Shown piece by piece: positions 12,062 to 19,580 of a stretch of 64,000 bases of DNA; position 1 is the first letter of the stretch, and every line of letters begins with the position of its first letter. The notes under the pieces are model-generated. The model did not search any database, had not been told where the DNA came from, and was given only the letters and a program-made list of their open reading frames with translations. The position numbers and the translations under genes are program-made. Source of the stretch: Oceanicaulis sp. HTCC2633 (GTDB lineage Bacteria > Pseudomonadota > Alphaproteobacteria > Caulobacterales > Maricaulaceae); NCBI RefSeq assembly GCF_000152745.1, contig NZ_CH672428.1:2209272-2273271 (forward strand). The letters are read 5' to 3'.

Positions 12062-13212
12062 TCCGCAGCCTGCTCGCGAGCCTGTGCCTGTTATGCCTCC
12101 TGTGCGCCTGCGCACAGGAGGCGCCGCCCGAACCGCCGACGCCGACCTTTGTTCCTGACGGGCGGCCCGAAGCGCTGTCAGACTGGGGCCAGCTTGCCGT
12201 CGGCGGCGGAACGCTGGTTCTGGGCGAGGCGGTGACGCCGTATCATCTGGCGACGGCGCTTTTCACCGATTACGCCCAGAAGCTGCGCACGGTCTGGATT
12301 CCGGCTGACGCCGGTCCCGCCGGCTATGACCCCGAGGGCGCGTTCGACTTTCCGGTCGGGACGGTGATCACCAAGACCTTTTACTATCCCCGCGCCGGCG
12401 GCGGTTTCGAACGCGTCCTGAAGTCGAATGACGGCATGGCGCATTACACGGATCGCCAGATCGATCTGGACGCCGTGCGCCTGATCGAGACACGGGTGCT
12501 GGTGCATCGCGAAACCGGCTGGGAAACCCTGCCCTATGTCTGGAATGCCGAGCAGACCGAGGCCTATCTCAGCCGCGCAGGAGCCTTTGTGGATCTGACC
12601 CTGGTCTCGGACGCCGGGGAGGAGGCGCTGGGCTATATGGTGCCCAATGTGAACCAGTGCGCCGGCTGTCACGAGACCGACACCACGGACGGGATCGGCG
12701 CCCGCCCCATTGGCCCGCGCGCGCGACACATGAACACCGATTTTGAGTATTTCGACGGTGTGGCGAACCAGATCGATCACTGGTCCGAACAGGGCCTGTT
12801 GCGCGGCGCTCCCCCCGCACAGGCGGCGCCCCGCAACGCGTCCTGGCAGGGGGAGCCGCCCCTGATCGGCGCAGCGCTTGATGAGGCTGCGCGCGCCTAT
12901 CTCGACATCAACTGCTCGCATTGCCATTCGCGAACGGGACCGGCGGACACCTCCGGCCTGTATCTGGAAGCGGATGAACCCGTGGGGCCGCATCTGGGCG
13001 TGTGCAAGCTGCCGATCGCAGCCGGGCGCGGCACGGGTGACCGTCGCTATGACATCGTTCCCGGGGCGTCAGAGGAATCCATTCTGACCCACAGGCTCGC
13101 CAGCGTGCAGTCCGATGTGATGATGCCCGAACTGGGGCGCGCCCTTGATCATGAGGAAGGGGTGGCGCTCATCACCGCCTGGATTGATGCGATGAGCGGC
13201 GGTTGCGGTTAA
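12058..13212 (+). CDS. Dihaem c-type cytochrome-like lipoprotein (TIGR03806/SO2930-HNE_0200 type)
   Basis: A 384-residue exported protein that starts with GTG overlapping the previous stop codon by four bases, indicating translational coupling. The signal peptide is Cys/Leu-rich and ends in a lipobox-like L-C-A-C18, so lipid anchoring is likely. Two haem-binding motifs are visible: C201-A-G-C-H205 and C286-S-H-C-H290. Methionines in the C-terminal part (SDVMMPELGRALDH) could be axial ligands. From memory this is the partner family of the beta-helix protein (TIGR03806, named for Hyphomonas HNE_0200 and Shewanella SO2930). The function of the pair has not been established to my knowledge. A redox step on the ligand bound by the beta-helix protein is an inference. 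Confidence 0.85.
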   Translation: MIRSLLASLCLLCLLCACAQEAPPEPPTPTFVPDGRPEALSDWGQLAVGGGTLVLGEAVTPYHLATALFTDYAQKLRTVWIPADAGPAGYDPEGAFDFPVGTVITKTFYYPRAGGGFERVLKSNDGMAHYTDRQIDLDAVRLIETRVLVHRETGWETLPYVWNAEQTEAYLSRAGAFVDLTLVSDAGEEALGYMVPNVNQCAGCHETDTTDGIGARPIGPRARHMNTDFEYFDGVANQIDHWSEQGLLRGAPPAQAAPRNASWQGEPPLIGAALDEAARAYLDINCSHCHSRTGPADTSGLYLEADEPVGPHLGVCKLPIAAGRGTGDRRYDIVPGASEESILTHRLASVQSDVMMPELGRALDHEEGVALITAWIDAMSGGCG

Positions 13213-13226
13213 ACCGTCATGGTTTA
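13210..13226 (+). terminator. Weak hairpin after the dihaem protein gene
   Basis: TAAACC-GTCAT-GGTTTA, a 6-bp stem containing the stop codon of the dihaem protein. There is no T-run after it, so termination is uncertain. Confidence 0.3.
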
Positions 13227-13296
13227 GCGCTTGGCGGACGGGACAGGTTTGGGCACACTGCGGCCTCTCAGTCCTGTCCCGCTGCCGGAGCCCTCC

Positions 13297-13785
13297 ATGT
13301 TCGTTCGCTCGATTTCCGCCTGCGCTCTCGCCAGCATCGCCCTGACCGCCTGCGCGACGTCCCAACCGGTGTGTCGTCCGGCGGATCCGATGGAGCGGGC
13401 GGCGTTCGGCGCGGTGGTCGCCCATGACCAGGCGCGCCTGGCGCAACTGATGGCCCAGGGTCCGACGGCTGACGAGGTCCGGGCTCTGGATCCGCGGATC
13501 GAGGCACAGGTCTTCGGCCAGCGCATGGGGGACACGGCCGTGCGCACTGTCCTGATGCAACCGCCCCTGTGCGTGGTGGACGGCGCCGCCAGTAATGGCG
13601 CCCGGATCAGCTATGTCTTCCCGCAAGCCCGGTTCGACGCCTTGCAGAATCCTGATCTGGAAGGGCTGGAACGTGGACGGCCCGGCCAGGACCACATCGC
13701 CTGCCGCTATGAGGAGACGGCGGAAGGCTGGCGCCTGTCGGATGCATGCCTGAGCACCTTCGCGCCGCCGCCGTCTGCAAGCTGA
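13297..13785 (+). CDS. Small lipoprotein, unknown function
   Basis: A 162-residue lipoprotein with lipobox L16-T-A-C19. The frame is open from 13231, but ATG 13297 starts the signal peptide and has GGAG 6 bases upstream. The mature part begins with a Cys (QPVCRPADPME) and has further cysteines (LCVVDGAA, IACRYEET, DACLSTF) that could form two disulfides. The N-terminal ankyrin-like phrase AHDQARLAQLMAQGP does not extend into clear repeats. I do not recognise the family. It lies about 85 bases after the dihaem protein gene. An inverted repeat GGGACAGG/CCTGTCCC (13240-13280) precedes it, so cotranscription is not certain. Confidence 0.65.
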   Translation: MFVRSISACALASIALTACATSQPVCRPADPMERAAFGAVVAHDQARLAQLMAQGPTADEVRALDPRIEAQVFGQRMGDTAVRTVLMQPPLCVVDGAASNGARISYVFPQARFDALQNPDLEGLERGRPGQDHIACRYEETAEGWRLSDACLSTFAPPPSAS

Positions 13786-13866
13786 GCCCACGCGACCTTT
13801 CGCCGTCTGGGCGCATTGCGACGAGGGTTTACACTGGCTCATCCAACCTGATGGGAGGACGAGCAT

Positions 13867-14358
13867 ATGCCATTTCGCAAAGGTCCGCTCTGGGTCGTCG
13901 CCTTCGACGGCGGCCAGGCGAAAATCTTCCTCAAGAGCGGGGCGCTGACCGCCCCCGCGCTGGACCTGCTCAAGACGTTCGAGATCGACAACCCGCCCGA
14001 TCATGAGCAGAGCCGTGACGCCGAGGGGCGTTTCGCGGACGGGGCGGGGCGCAAGGGCGGGCGCGGACTGCCCGCCGGCGTGGCCGTGGGCGCGTCCAGG
14101 GTTGAAGGCCAGGATGCGCACGAGCAGGCCGAGACCCGGTTCATTGCAGAGTTGATCGCTCATCTCAACGCCAGGGCTGACGCGGATGCGTTCGCCGAGC
14201 TGGTCGTGCTGGGCGCGCCTCAGGCGCTGGGCGTGGCGCGACCATTGATGAGTTCTGAGCTGAGTTCGCGCGTTCGGGTCGAGGCCGCCAAGGATGTGGT
14301 TGGTGCGACGCCCGAGGACATCGCCATGCATGTCGGCCAGCTGCTGCGGCCGGATTAA
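13867..14358 (+). CDS. Host-attachment-protein family protein (Host_attach/baeRF-like)
   Basis: A 163-residue protein of the family annotated as protein required for attachment to host cells (Pfam Host_attach), related to the bacterial eRF1-like (baeRF) fold. Visible hallmarks are the opening WVVAFDGGQAKIF, the DHEQSRDAEGRF motif, the middle E-Q-A-E-T-R-F-I-A-E-L segment and the LVVLGAPQALGVARPLM motif followed by a VRVEAAKDVVG end. Family length is 140-160. The attachment name derives from Agrobacterium and the molecular role is not settled. Ribosome site AGGA is 7 bases upstream. It converges on the GNAT gene with a 4-base overlap of stop regions. Confidence 0.85.
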   Translation: MPFRKGPLWVVAFDGGQAKIFLKSGALTAPALDLLKTFEIDNPPDHEQSRDAEGRFADGAGRKGGRGLPAGVAVGASRVEGQDAHEQAETRFIAELIAHLNARADADAFAELVVLGAPQALGVARPLMSSELSSRVRVEAAKDVVGATPEDIAMHVGQLLRPD

Positions 14359-14921
14359 CGCGACCCGGCCGGCGTGGCTGTCACGTCCCGCCATTCCATC
14401 TCGAGGAACGAGCCAGCCCCGGGCGAATTGTCTGTTCGCGTCCCCAGTTCGCGGAAGCCGAGACGCGTGTAGAGCTGGCGCGCCGGGTTCATGGGATGGA
14501 CCTGCAAGGTCACGGGCATGCGCTGGGCGGCCGCCTGGGCGCACAGGCTGCGGATCAGGATCTCGCCGATCCTCTTGCCGCGATAGGGCGGCAGGATATT
14601 GATGTCGAGCAGGCGGATTTCATGGTCGCGGAAGTCGGCGTACAGGCGTCCGATCGGCTGCCCGCACCACTCGATCACTGCGTAATGGGCCAGCGTGAAG
14701 GCATTGAAATAGACGTCGTGCTGGGCGCTGTACTGCTGCTGGTAGATCGTCTCGATCAGCGCATCGTCCACCTGACCCTTGAGCGCCTGGAATTCCCAGG
14801 CGCGGCCGGCGTCATGGACGGATTTGAGAAACGCCTCGTCCCGGGCGGAGGCTGGCCGCAAATGCAGGTCCAGCGGGTTCACATCGGCGGAATTGGCGGG
14901 TCGGGCGTGAGTCTGGATCAT
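14355..14921 (-). CDS. GNAT-family N-acetyltransferase
   Basis: A 188-residue acetyltransferase. The GNAT acetyl-CoA site is visible as DINILPPYRGKRIGEILI (motif A, R/Q-x-x-G-x-G/A type), preceded by the beta4 strand GRLYADFRDHEIRLL and followed by QVHPMNPARQLYTRLGF (motif B). The first 20 residues are a non-homologous leader. The acceptor substrate is unknown. It is convergent with the host-attachment-like gene and stands alone. Confidence 0.88.
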   Translation of the reverse strand: MIQTHARPANSADVNPLDLHLRPASARDEAFLKSVHDAGRAWEFQALKGQVDDALIETIYQQQYSAQHDVYFNAFTLAHYAVIEWCGQPIGRLYADFRDHEIRLLDINILPPYRGKRIGEILIRSLCAQAAAQRMPVTLQVHPMNPARQLYTRLGFRELGTRTDNSPGAGSFLEMEWRDVTATPAGSR

Positions 14922-14960
14922 GCGTCAGTACCGGTCAGCGGTCAGTCAGGGACAAGCTTT

Positions 14961-14986
14961 CGCCCCGGGCCGCAAGGCCCGGGGCG
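14961..14986 (-). terminator. Strong GC hairpin ending the tail-collar/DUF6916 unit
   Basis: CGCCCCGGGCC / GGCCCGGGGCG, an 11-bp perfect stem with a 4-base loop, just downstream of the leftward stop at 14997. No T-run follows, so it may act as a Rho-assisted terminator or mRNA 3' stabiliser. Confidence 0.6.
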
Positions 14987-14996
14987 ACAGGGCGTC

Positions 14997-15278
14997 TTAG
15001 TTGAAAACGATTTCGAATTGCGCGCCCTTGGGGGACGCAATCCGGTGCACCATCAGCTCAAGTTCGCCGATCGCGTCATGCTGGACCGGGACCACATCCG
15101 CCAGTTTCAGGGCTTCGGGACCTGAGAAGATCAGGCTGAACGGAGCGCGAAAATCAGGATGGGGCGCGTCGCGGGTGTCGATTTCCTTCAGAACCAGGGT
15201 GTGATTGTGAGCCAGAGTGAAGTTCTGGCCGACCAGCGGTTTGAAATCGTCAACGGTCAGGTTTTCAATGGGTTTCAT
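14997..15278 (-). CDS. DUF6916-type small protein
   Basis: A 93-residue cytoplasmic protein with no signal or membrane segment. It starts N-LTVDDFKPLVGQNFTL and ends PKGAQFEIVFN, the layout I associate with the DUF6916 proteins encoded beside phage-tail-collar proteins. The ribosome site GAGGAGG precedes ATG 15278 and the gene follows the tail-collar gene by 19 bases, so they form one unit. The function is unknown, and a role as chaperone or partner of the collar protein is an inference. The strong hairpin at 14961-14986 lies just beyond its stop. Confidence 0.7.
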   Translation of the reverse strand: MKPIENLTVDDFKPLVGQNFTLAHNHTLVLKEIDTRDAPHPDFRAPFSLIFSGPEALKLADVVPVQHDAIGELELMVHRIASPKGAQFEIVFN

Positions 15279-15297
15279 GGCTTGGACCTCCTCGCGC

Positions 15298-15894
15298 CTA
15301 GGACCGGCTCGGATAAATGCCGTACATGCAGATCTGATAGTTCAATGCCTGATAGGGCGATTGAACGAAGAGCGACTGGCCGCCGCCGGTGTTGTAGGTG
15401 GTGCCGGAGACCGACACGGGCTGGCCTGGAATCGGAATCGGACCCATGCTGCCCGGCGGGGTGGAAAGGGTTGTTGAATAGGGCCGCACCGAGCCGCTCG
15501 TGACGCCAAGATATGCGCCATCCGGATCCGAACCGATCGCCGCGTCAGAGGAAACCGGCAATTCCGTCGTGGTGGGCTGGGTTGAACCGACCACGCTGAA
15601 GGTGTGGCTGTGCGGCGGCAGGTTCACATTGGTGATGGTGGAGTATTCAACCCCGCCCATCTGCCCAAGGCTCATGGGATTGAGGCCCGGGCCATTGCCC
15701 CAGCCAGCCGGAGACCGACCCCGCAGATCCGGCAGTCCGAACGTGCTGGTCGCGTTGCCGCCGAAATTGTCGCCCAGCAGCGAGAACAGCGCACTGTACT
15801 GCCCCACCGAGAGCAAACCGCCCCAGCAGGCGCCCCAGTTGCGAATGACGAAATTGCACCCGAATGGGGTGATCATGGACATGAATGCTTCCAT
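15298..15894 (-). CDS. Phage tail-collar-domain protein (microcystin-dependent-protein type)
   Basis: A 198-residue protein with the tail-collar fold motif near the N-terminus: FGCNFVIRNWGACWGGLLSV, then QYSALFSLLGDNFGGNATSTFGLPDLRGR. The middle is a Ser/Thr/Gly/Pro-rich shaft, and it ends with PYQALNYQICMYGIYP, the conserved C-terminal motif of this family. No other phage structural gene is near, so this is the standalone chromosomal type also called microcystin-dependent or MdpB-like protein. Ribosome site GGGAGG lies just upstream of the ATG. It is cotranscribed with the DUF6916 gene. Its role is unknown. Surface fibre or domesticated tail-fibre remnant are both possible. Confidence 0.85.
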   Translation of the reverse strand: MEAFMSMITPFGCNFVIRNWGACWGGLLSVGQYSALFSLLGDNFGGNATSTFGLPDLRGRSPAGWGNGPGLNPMSLGQMGGVEYSTITNVNLPPHSHTFSVVGSTQPTTTELPVSSDAAIGSDPDGAYLGVTSGSVRPYSTTLSTPPGSMGPIPIPGQPVSVSGTTYNTGGGQSLFVQSPYQALNYQICMYGIYPSRS

Positions 15895-15949
15895 CTGTCC
15901 CTCCCTGTTATCAATGAAGGGGAGAGTGACAGACAGATTTTCGCCCGCA

Positions 15950-15982
15950 ACAAGAATTTCCCCCTTTTGGGGAAATTCTTGT
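15950..15982 (-). terminator. Very stable hairpin between the chemoreceptor and tail-collar units
   Basis: ACAAGAATTTCCCC / GGGGAAATTCTTGT forms a perfect 14-bp stem with a 5-base loop. An additional inverted repeat CCCGCAACA (15944-15952) / TGTTGCGGG (15995-16003) overlaps its left foot and could extend or compete with it. It lies 30 bases past the chemoreceptor stop codon, so termination of that operon is the likely job. Confidence 0.65.
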
Positions 15983-16011
15983 CAGATAATATCGTGTTGC
16001 GGGTGCGAAGC

Positions 16012-17472
16012 TCAGGCGGCGCTGTCGAGATCGGTGCGGAACTTTCCAAGCTCCTGGGAGAGGTGTCGCGCCGCGGTCCGCAATCCTTCCGCCGCTTCAT
16101 CGAACTGACCGGCAGCCTGGGTGGCGCGTTCCGCCGCGCCCGTCACGGCCGTCACCTCATTGCTGACGCGACTGGTGGACTGGGCGGCGTCGGCCGCCAG
16201 ACGGGCGATCTCGTCGGTCGCGCTGGATTGCTGGCTGAAGGCGTCACGCGCGCTGGAGGACGCATTGCGGATCTCGCCAATGGTGGAGCCGATCTGGGTC
16301 AGCGCCGAGCTGGCTGCATCGGCGGCCTCACGCATGGCGTTGATCTTCTTGTGAATGTCCTCGGTGGCCTTGCCGGTCTGGTTGGCGAGCTCCTTGACCT
16401 CGCTGGCGACGACGGCGAAGCCCTTGCCGGCTTCGCCAGCGCGGGCGGCCTCGATGGTGGCGTTCAGCGCCAGAAGGTTGGTCTGCTCGGCGATATCACT
16501 CACCAGCTTGGCGATGTCCTCGATCTCGCGGGCCGCTTCATGAAGCTCCTTCATGGAGCCGTCTGCCCGGCCGGCTTCTGATTCCGCGCGAACGGAAATC
16601 TCGTCGGCGGTCGTAAGGGTGCGAGTCACCTCGGCAATGGAGGCGGCGAGCTCCTGCGCGGCAGAGGCCACAGCCTCCACATGGCCGCTGGTCTGATAGG
16701 CCTGATCAGAAGCCGATCCTGCACTGGCCGCGGTGGCGTTGGAATCCGTGCGCAGCTGGTCAGCCAGCGCGCCCAGCTCCGAGGAGGCGTTCTGCAAGCG
16801 ATCCAGAACGCTCGCGACGGTCTGTTCAAAGGCGTTGGCGATGCCGGAGATGGTCTGGCGCGACTGCTCGATCTCGGCCTGACGTTCCTTGTCGGCGTCA
16901 AACAGCTGGCGCGCCTGGATGTTGGCGGCTTCGGCTTCCGTGACCGCCTGATCGGCGTCAGTCAGCGCCTTGGAGACCGCCTGGGCCAGCCACAGCAGAA
17001 CGGCCGTCTCCGCGATGACGACAACGGCGTGGAACAACACGCGCAGTATGTCTCCTCCGCCCGGGAAGACTGCGGAGGGCAGGATGAAGTTCAGACCCAG
17101 ATGGTGAACCGCGGTGACCCCTGCGGCCGCCACCAGCGCCCGCCAGTCGCACATGAGCGTGACCATCGCCAGCGCGGCGAAGAAGGTCATGTGCATGTCG
17201 ATCTGCCAGGCCTGGCCGCCCATCATGTAGGTGAGCATGGCGGGAAACCCGACCATGCCGGCGCCGACGACCATGCGGCTGGAGGCCTGGCGCGGCGCAG
17301 TCTTCCACACAAAGGCGGACATGCCTGCGATCAGGCCCAGCATGACAGCGCCAAATATGGCCTTCCCGGGGTCCAGGAAGACGGCCTTCAACAGATAGAG
17401 CGGGATGGCGGCGAACTGGATGCCGACCAGGACCATCATGGCTTTGGTCTGCAGTTGCTCGAGACGGGTCAT
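16012..17472 (-). CDS. Methyl-accepting chemotaxis protein with an integral-membrane sensor
   Basis: A 486-residue chemoreceptor. ATG 17472 is chosen because it follows the upstream gene's stop by one base and has GGGGGA upstream; the frame itself is open to 17559. Residues 1-185 contain about six membrane segments, with a conserved-looking AVHHLGLNF motif, instead of a periplasmic ligand domain. No HAMP domain is evident between the membrane part and the signalling helices. The tip of the cytoplasmic hairpin carries the diagnostic [19 protein letters not shown] motif and the downstream [10 protein letters not shown] segment. Signal could be membrane-embedded, such as redox or energy state. 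The C-terminus lacks a CheR/B tether pentapeptide. Confidence 0.92.
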   Translation of the reverse strand: MTRLEQLQTKAMMVLVGIQFAAIPLYLLKAVFLDPGKAIFGAVMLGLIAGMSAFVWKTAPRQASSRMVVGAGMVGFPAMLTYMMGGQAWQIDMHMTFFAALAMVTLMCDWRALVAAAGVTAVHHLGLNFILPSAVFPGGGDILRVLFHAVVVIAETAVLLWLAQAVSKALTDADQAVTEAEAANIQARQLFDADKERQAEIEQSRQTISGIANAFEQTVASVLDRLQNASSELGALADQLRTDSNATAASAGSASDQAYQTSGHVEAVASAAQELAASIAEVTRTLTTADEISVRAESEAGRADGSMKELHEAAREIEDIAKLVSDIAEQTNLLALNATIEAARAGEAGKGFAVVASEVKELANQTGKATEDIHKKINAMREAADAASSALTQIGSTIGEIRNASSSARDAFSQQSSATDEIARLAADAAQSTSRVSNEVTAVTGAAERATQAAGQFDEAAEGLRTAARHLSQELGKFRTDLDSAA

Positions 17473-17473
17473 G

Positions 17474-17806
17474 TCAGAGAATTCCCCCATTCTGGGATCC
17501 AAGTTCCGAGCAGCCGCCCAGAATGACCGGATCCGCAATGATCCAGGCCCCCGCAGCACGCAGTTCGGCGGGGCCTGACGCTGGCGTCATGTTCACGATG
17601 ACCGCTCCGGGGACTGCGCCGAAGCGGACGAGTTCCGCGCCTGCGTCGGATATCCGGCGTAACTGGTCAGCGCGACTGAGTGACGGATTGAGTAAGACCG
17701 CCGCCTGGCCCTGTTCAGGCGCGGAGGCGATGGCGCCCGTAAAGGGCGCGCTGGTGATGAGCGCGACCATCAGGCCGAGACAGATCTGGGGCGGTGACAG
17801 GCGCAT
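17474..17806 (-). CDS. Small exported protein coupled to the chemoreceptor
   Basis: The frame runs from 17833, with possible starts at 17833, 17815 and 17806. I use 17806 (110 residues) because it begins the signal peptide [20 protein letters not shown]. The mature protein is about 80 residues and contains [26 protein letters not shown] and ending [13 protein letters not shown]. Its stop codon is one base from the chemoreceptor start, so the two genes are translationally coupled. I do not know the family name. A periplasmic binding partner for the receptor is the simplest reading of the context, but that is inference. Confidence 0.6.
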   Translation of the reverse strand: MRLSPPQICLGLMVALITSAPFTGAIASAPEQGQAAVLLNPSLSRADQLRRISDAGAELVRFGAVPGAVIVNMTPASGPAELRAAGAWIIADPVILGGCSELGSQNGGIL

Positions 17807-17880
17807 TCCACTCATTCCCATGCATAATAACATTCAGGAATGACTGAAGAAGATTAACCCAGTATTGAGCTATTTGCGTC

Positions 17881-18834
17881 TCAACCCCAGGGCCCGCCAT
17901 AGTTCCCGCCAGAAGATGCGTCTTTGCCGCCAGCCTCGCTCCAGGGGCCCAGATCGCCCCAGGGACCGGAGGCGGAGCCCGGCGCAGCGCCGCCCATCCG
18001 ACGCAGGCGCGCAATGCGATTCGCGGTCGCCGGATGAGTGGAGAACAGATTGTCAGCGCCCTGCCCATTCAAGGGGTTGATGATAAACATGTGCGCTGTG
18101 GCCGGATTGCGCTCGGCCGCAACATTCATCGTGCGCCGCGCGCCGCGTTCGATCTTCTCGAGCGCCGAGGCCAGCCAGAGCGGATCACCGCAAATCTCGG
18201 CGCCGCCCTTGTCTGCGTCATATTCACGCGCCCGCGAAATCGCCATCTGGACCAGACCGGCCGCCATGGGCGCCAGGATGGCGAGCGCCAGCGCTCCCAG
18301 AAAACCGCCGCGATCGCGACCGCCGCCAAAGAACAGCGCGAAGTTCGCCAGAAATCCGATGGCGCCCGCGAGGGTCGCCGTCACCGTCATGGTCAGCGTG
18401 TCGCGGTGGCGGATATGCGCCAGCTCATGGGCCATCACGCCCATCACTTCCTGCCGGTTCAGCGTTGCCAGAAGCCCGGTCGTCGCCGCCACGGCCGCGT
18501 TGTTGGGGTCGCGGCCTGTGGCGAAGGCGTTGGGCTGGTCGCTCTCGATCACATAGACCCGCGGATAGGGCATGCCTGCGCGTTCGGCCATGCCGACCGT
18601 GTCGGACGCGAACTGGCGAAGCGCCGGATTGCGCTCCTCGGGCGTGATCTCGCGCGCGCCATGCATGCGCAGCACCATCTTGTCCGCATTCCAGTAGGCG
18701 AACAGGTTCATGCCGCCTGCGATCACCAGTGCGATCAGCGCGCCGCCGCTCCCGCCGATCAGATAGCCCACGGCCATGAACAGGCCGGTCAGGGCGGCGA
18801 GCAGAATGAAAGTGCGAAGCGTGTTTGCGGTCAT
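17881..18834 (-). CDS. htpX: HtpX membrane zinc metalloprotease
   Basis: A 317-residue HtpX protease, an inner-membrane M48 metallopeptidase that degrades misfolded membrane proteins. Hydrophobic segments lie at about residues 8-25 and 30-48. The zinc motif is H136-E-L-A-H140 followed by two more hydrophobic segments around 150-195, then E in the [12 protein letters not shown] region as the third ligand. ATG 18834 is preferred over the in-frame GTG at 18846 because AGGTGA, perfectly complementary to 16S rRNA, lies 8 bases upstream. The C-terminal tail is Gly/Ser/Trp-rich and disordered. No heat-shock promoter was identified. Confidence 0.95.
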   Translation of the reverse strand: MTANTLRTFILLAALTGLFMAVGYLIGGSGGALIALVIAGGMNLFAYWNADKMVLRMHGAREITPEERNPALRQFASDTVGMAERAGMPYPRVYVIESDQPNAFATGRDPNNAAVAATTGLLATLNRQEVMGVMAHELAHIRHRDTLTMTVTATLAGAIGFLANFALFFGGGRDRGGFLGALALAILAPMAAGLVQMAISRAREYDADKGGAEICGDPLWLASALEKIERGARRTMNVAAERNPATAHMFIINPLNGQGADNLFSTHPATANRIARLRRMGGAAPGSASGPWGDLGPWSEAGGKDASSGGNYGGPWG

Positions 18835-18910
18835 TGATGCGGTCACCTGTCTTGGCGGAGCGCGCTCCGCGACTTAGGTAAATGGGCGCGAGACAAAAGG
18901 ACCGCAAGTG

Positions 18911-19114
18911 ATGAGCGATGCACAAACGCCTGAACCGGACGAGCCCCGCAAACCCCTGAGCGAGGCGGCGAAACGCGCCCTGGCCGAAGCCGAAGAGCGC
19001 CGCCGGCAGGCGGAGGCCGATGCTGAACGGGAAAAGGAGCTGGGCGGCCCCAAAGGCCCTGAACCCACCCGCTTTGGCGACTGGGAGAAGAAGGGCATCA
19101 CCTACGATTTCTAG
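18911..19114 (+). CDS. DUF1674 protein (succinate dehydrogenase assembly factor 4 type)
   Basis: A 67-residue protein with a charged coiled-coil-like middle (AKRALAEAEERRRQAEAD) and the signature C-terminus EPTRFGDWEKKGITYDF. That signature defines DUF1674, the bacterial counterpart of the mitochondrial SDH assembly factor SdhAF4, which helps flavinated SdhA mature. AAGGA lies upstream; a GTG immediately before the ATG (18908) is an alternative start. Its length is normal for the family. No sdh genes are in the window. Confidence 0.88.
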   Translation: MSDAQTPEPDEPRKPLSEAAKRALAEAEERRRQAEADAEREKELGGPKGPEPTRFGDWEKKGITYDF

Positions 19115-19152
19115 CCGCGCCTGTCCTGGCTTCAGTCTCTTCGGGACTGTGC

Positions 19153-19164
19153 TATATTGAAACG
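19153..19164 (+). promoter_or_regulatory. Candidate leaderless promoter -10 element
   Basis: TATATT (19153-19158) lies exactly 6 bases before ATG 19165, so transcription would start at or next to the A of the start codon. No ribosome site precedes the gene. The same geometry recurs at 19569-19580. Confidence 0.45.
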
Positions 19165-19506
19165 ATGATAACCCTGCTCGCCTTCACCCTGATCACGGTC
19201 GAGCCCGCCCAATTGCTGGGCGGCCAGGAGGATGTGCGCGAACAACAGCCTCAGGGCGTCATCGTCTATGAAGAGCAGGCTTATCGCGCCGAAGGGTCTT
19301 ATGAGCGGTATCGTCATGAGCGGTCCCGCTTTGGCGGATACGCCGACGCCTTGACCGCTGCGCCCCGCAGACCCGTGCAGGCCGGCGACCCCGTACAGCT
19401 GGATGAGGCCTTCTTTCAGGGCCCGCTCACAGGCGGCGTCGGCGGCGAACCGCCGCGCCTGATCGTGGTCCGTCATTCCGGACATCCATATTACCGCTGG
19501 CGGTAG
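19165..19506 (+). CDS. Small Tyr/Arg-rich protein, unknown function
   Basis: A 113-residue protein with a short hydrophobic N-terminus (MITLLAFTLITVEP) that may be a weak signal or anchor. The body is rich in Tyr, Arg, Glu and Gln (YEEQAYRAEGSYERYRHE) and it ends with RHSGHPYYRWR. No family is recognised. Codon use fits a real gene. It appears to be translated from a leaderless message because a TATATT -10 sequence ends 6 bases before the ATG and no ribosome site is present. Confidence 0.5.
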   Translation: MITLLAFTLITVEPAQLLGGQEDVREQQPQGVIVYEEQAYRAEGSYERYRHERSRFGGYADALTAAPRRPVQAGDPVQLDEAFFQGPLTGGVGGEPPRLIVVRHSGHPYYRWR

Positions 19507-19568
19507 GATGTGAGCGCAGACGCCGGCCTGACGCGCCAGTGTCGCTTTTCTGAATCTGATAATTTTCC

Positions 19569-19580
19569 TATATTGGCGAC
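19569..19580 (+). promoter_or_regulatory. Candidate leaderless promoter -10 element
   Basis: TATATT (19569-19574) ends 6 bases before ATG 19581 of the nuclease gene, the same spacing as at 19153-19164. No ribosome site is present, which supports a leaderless transcript. Confidence 0.45.

Noticed and set aside
15298-15894. Prophage remnant
   Set aside because: Only one tail-collar-type protein and its partner are present; no integrase, attachment repeats, capsid, portal or lysis genes were found around them.
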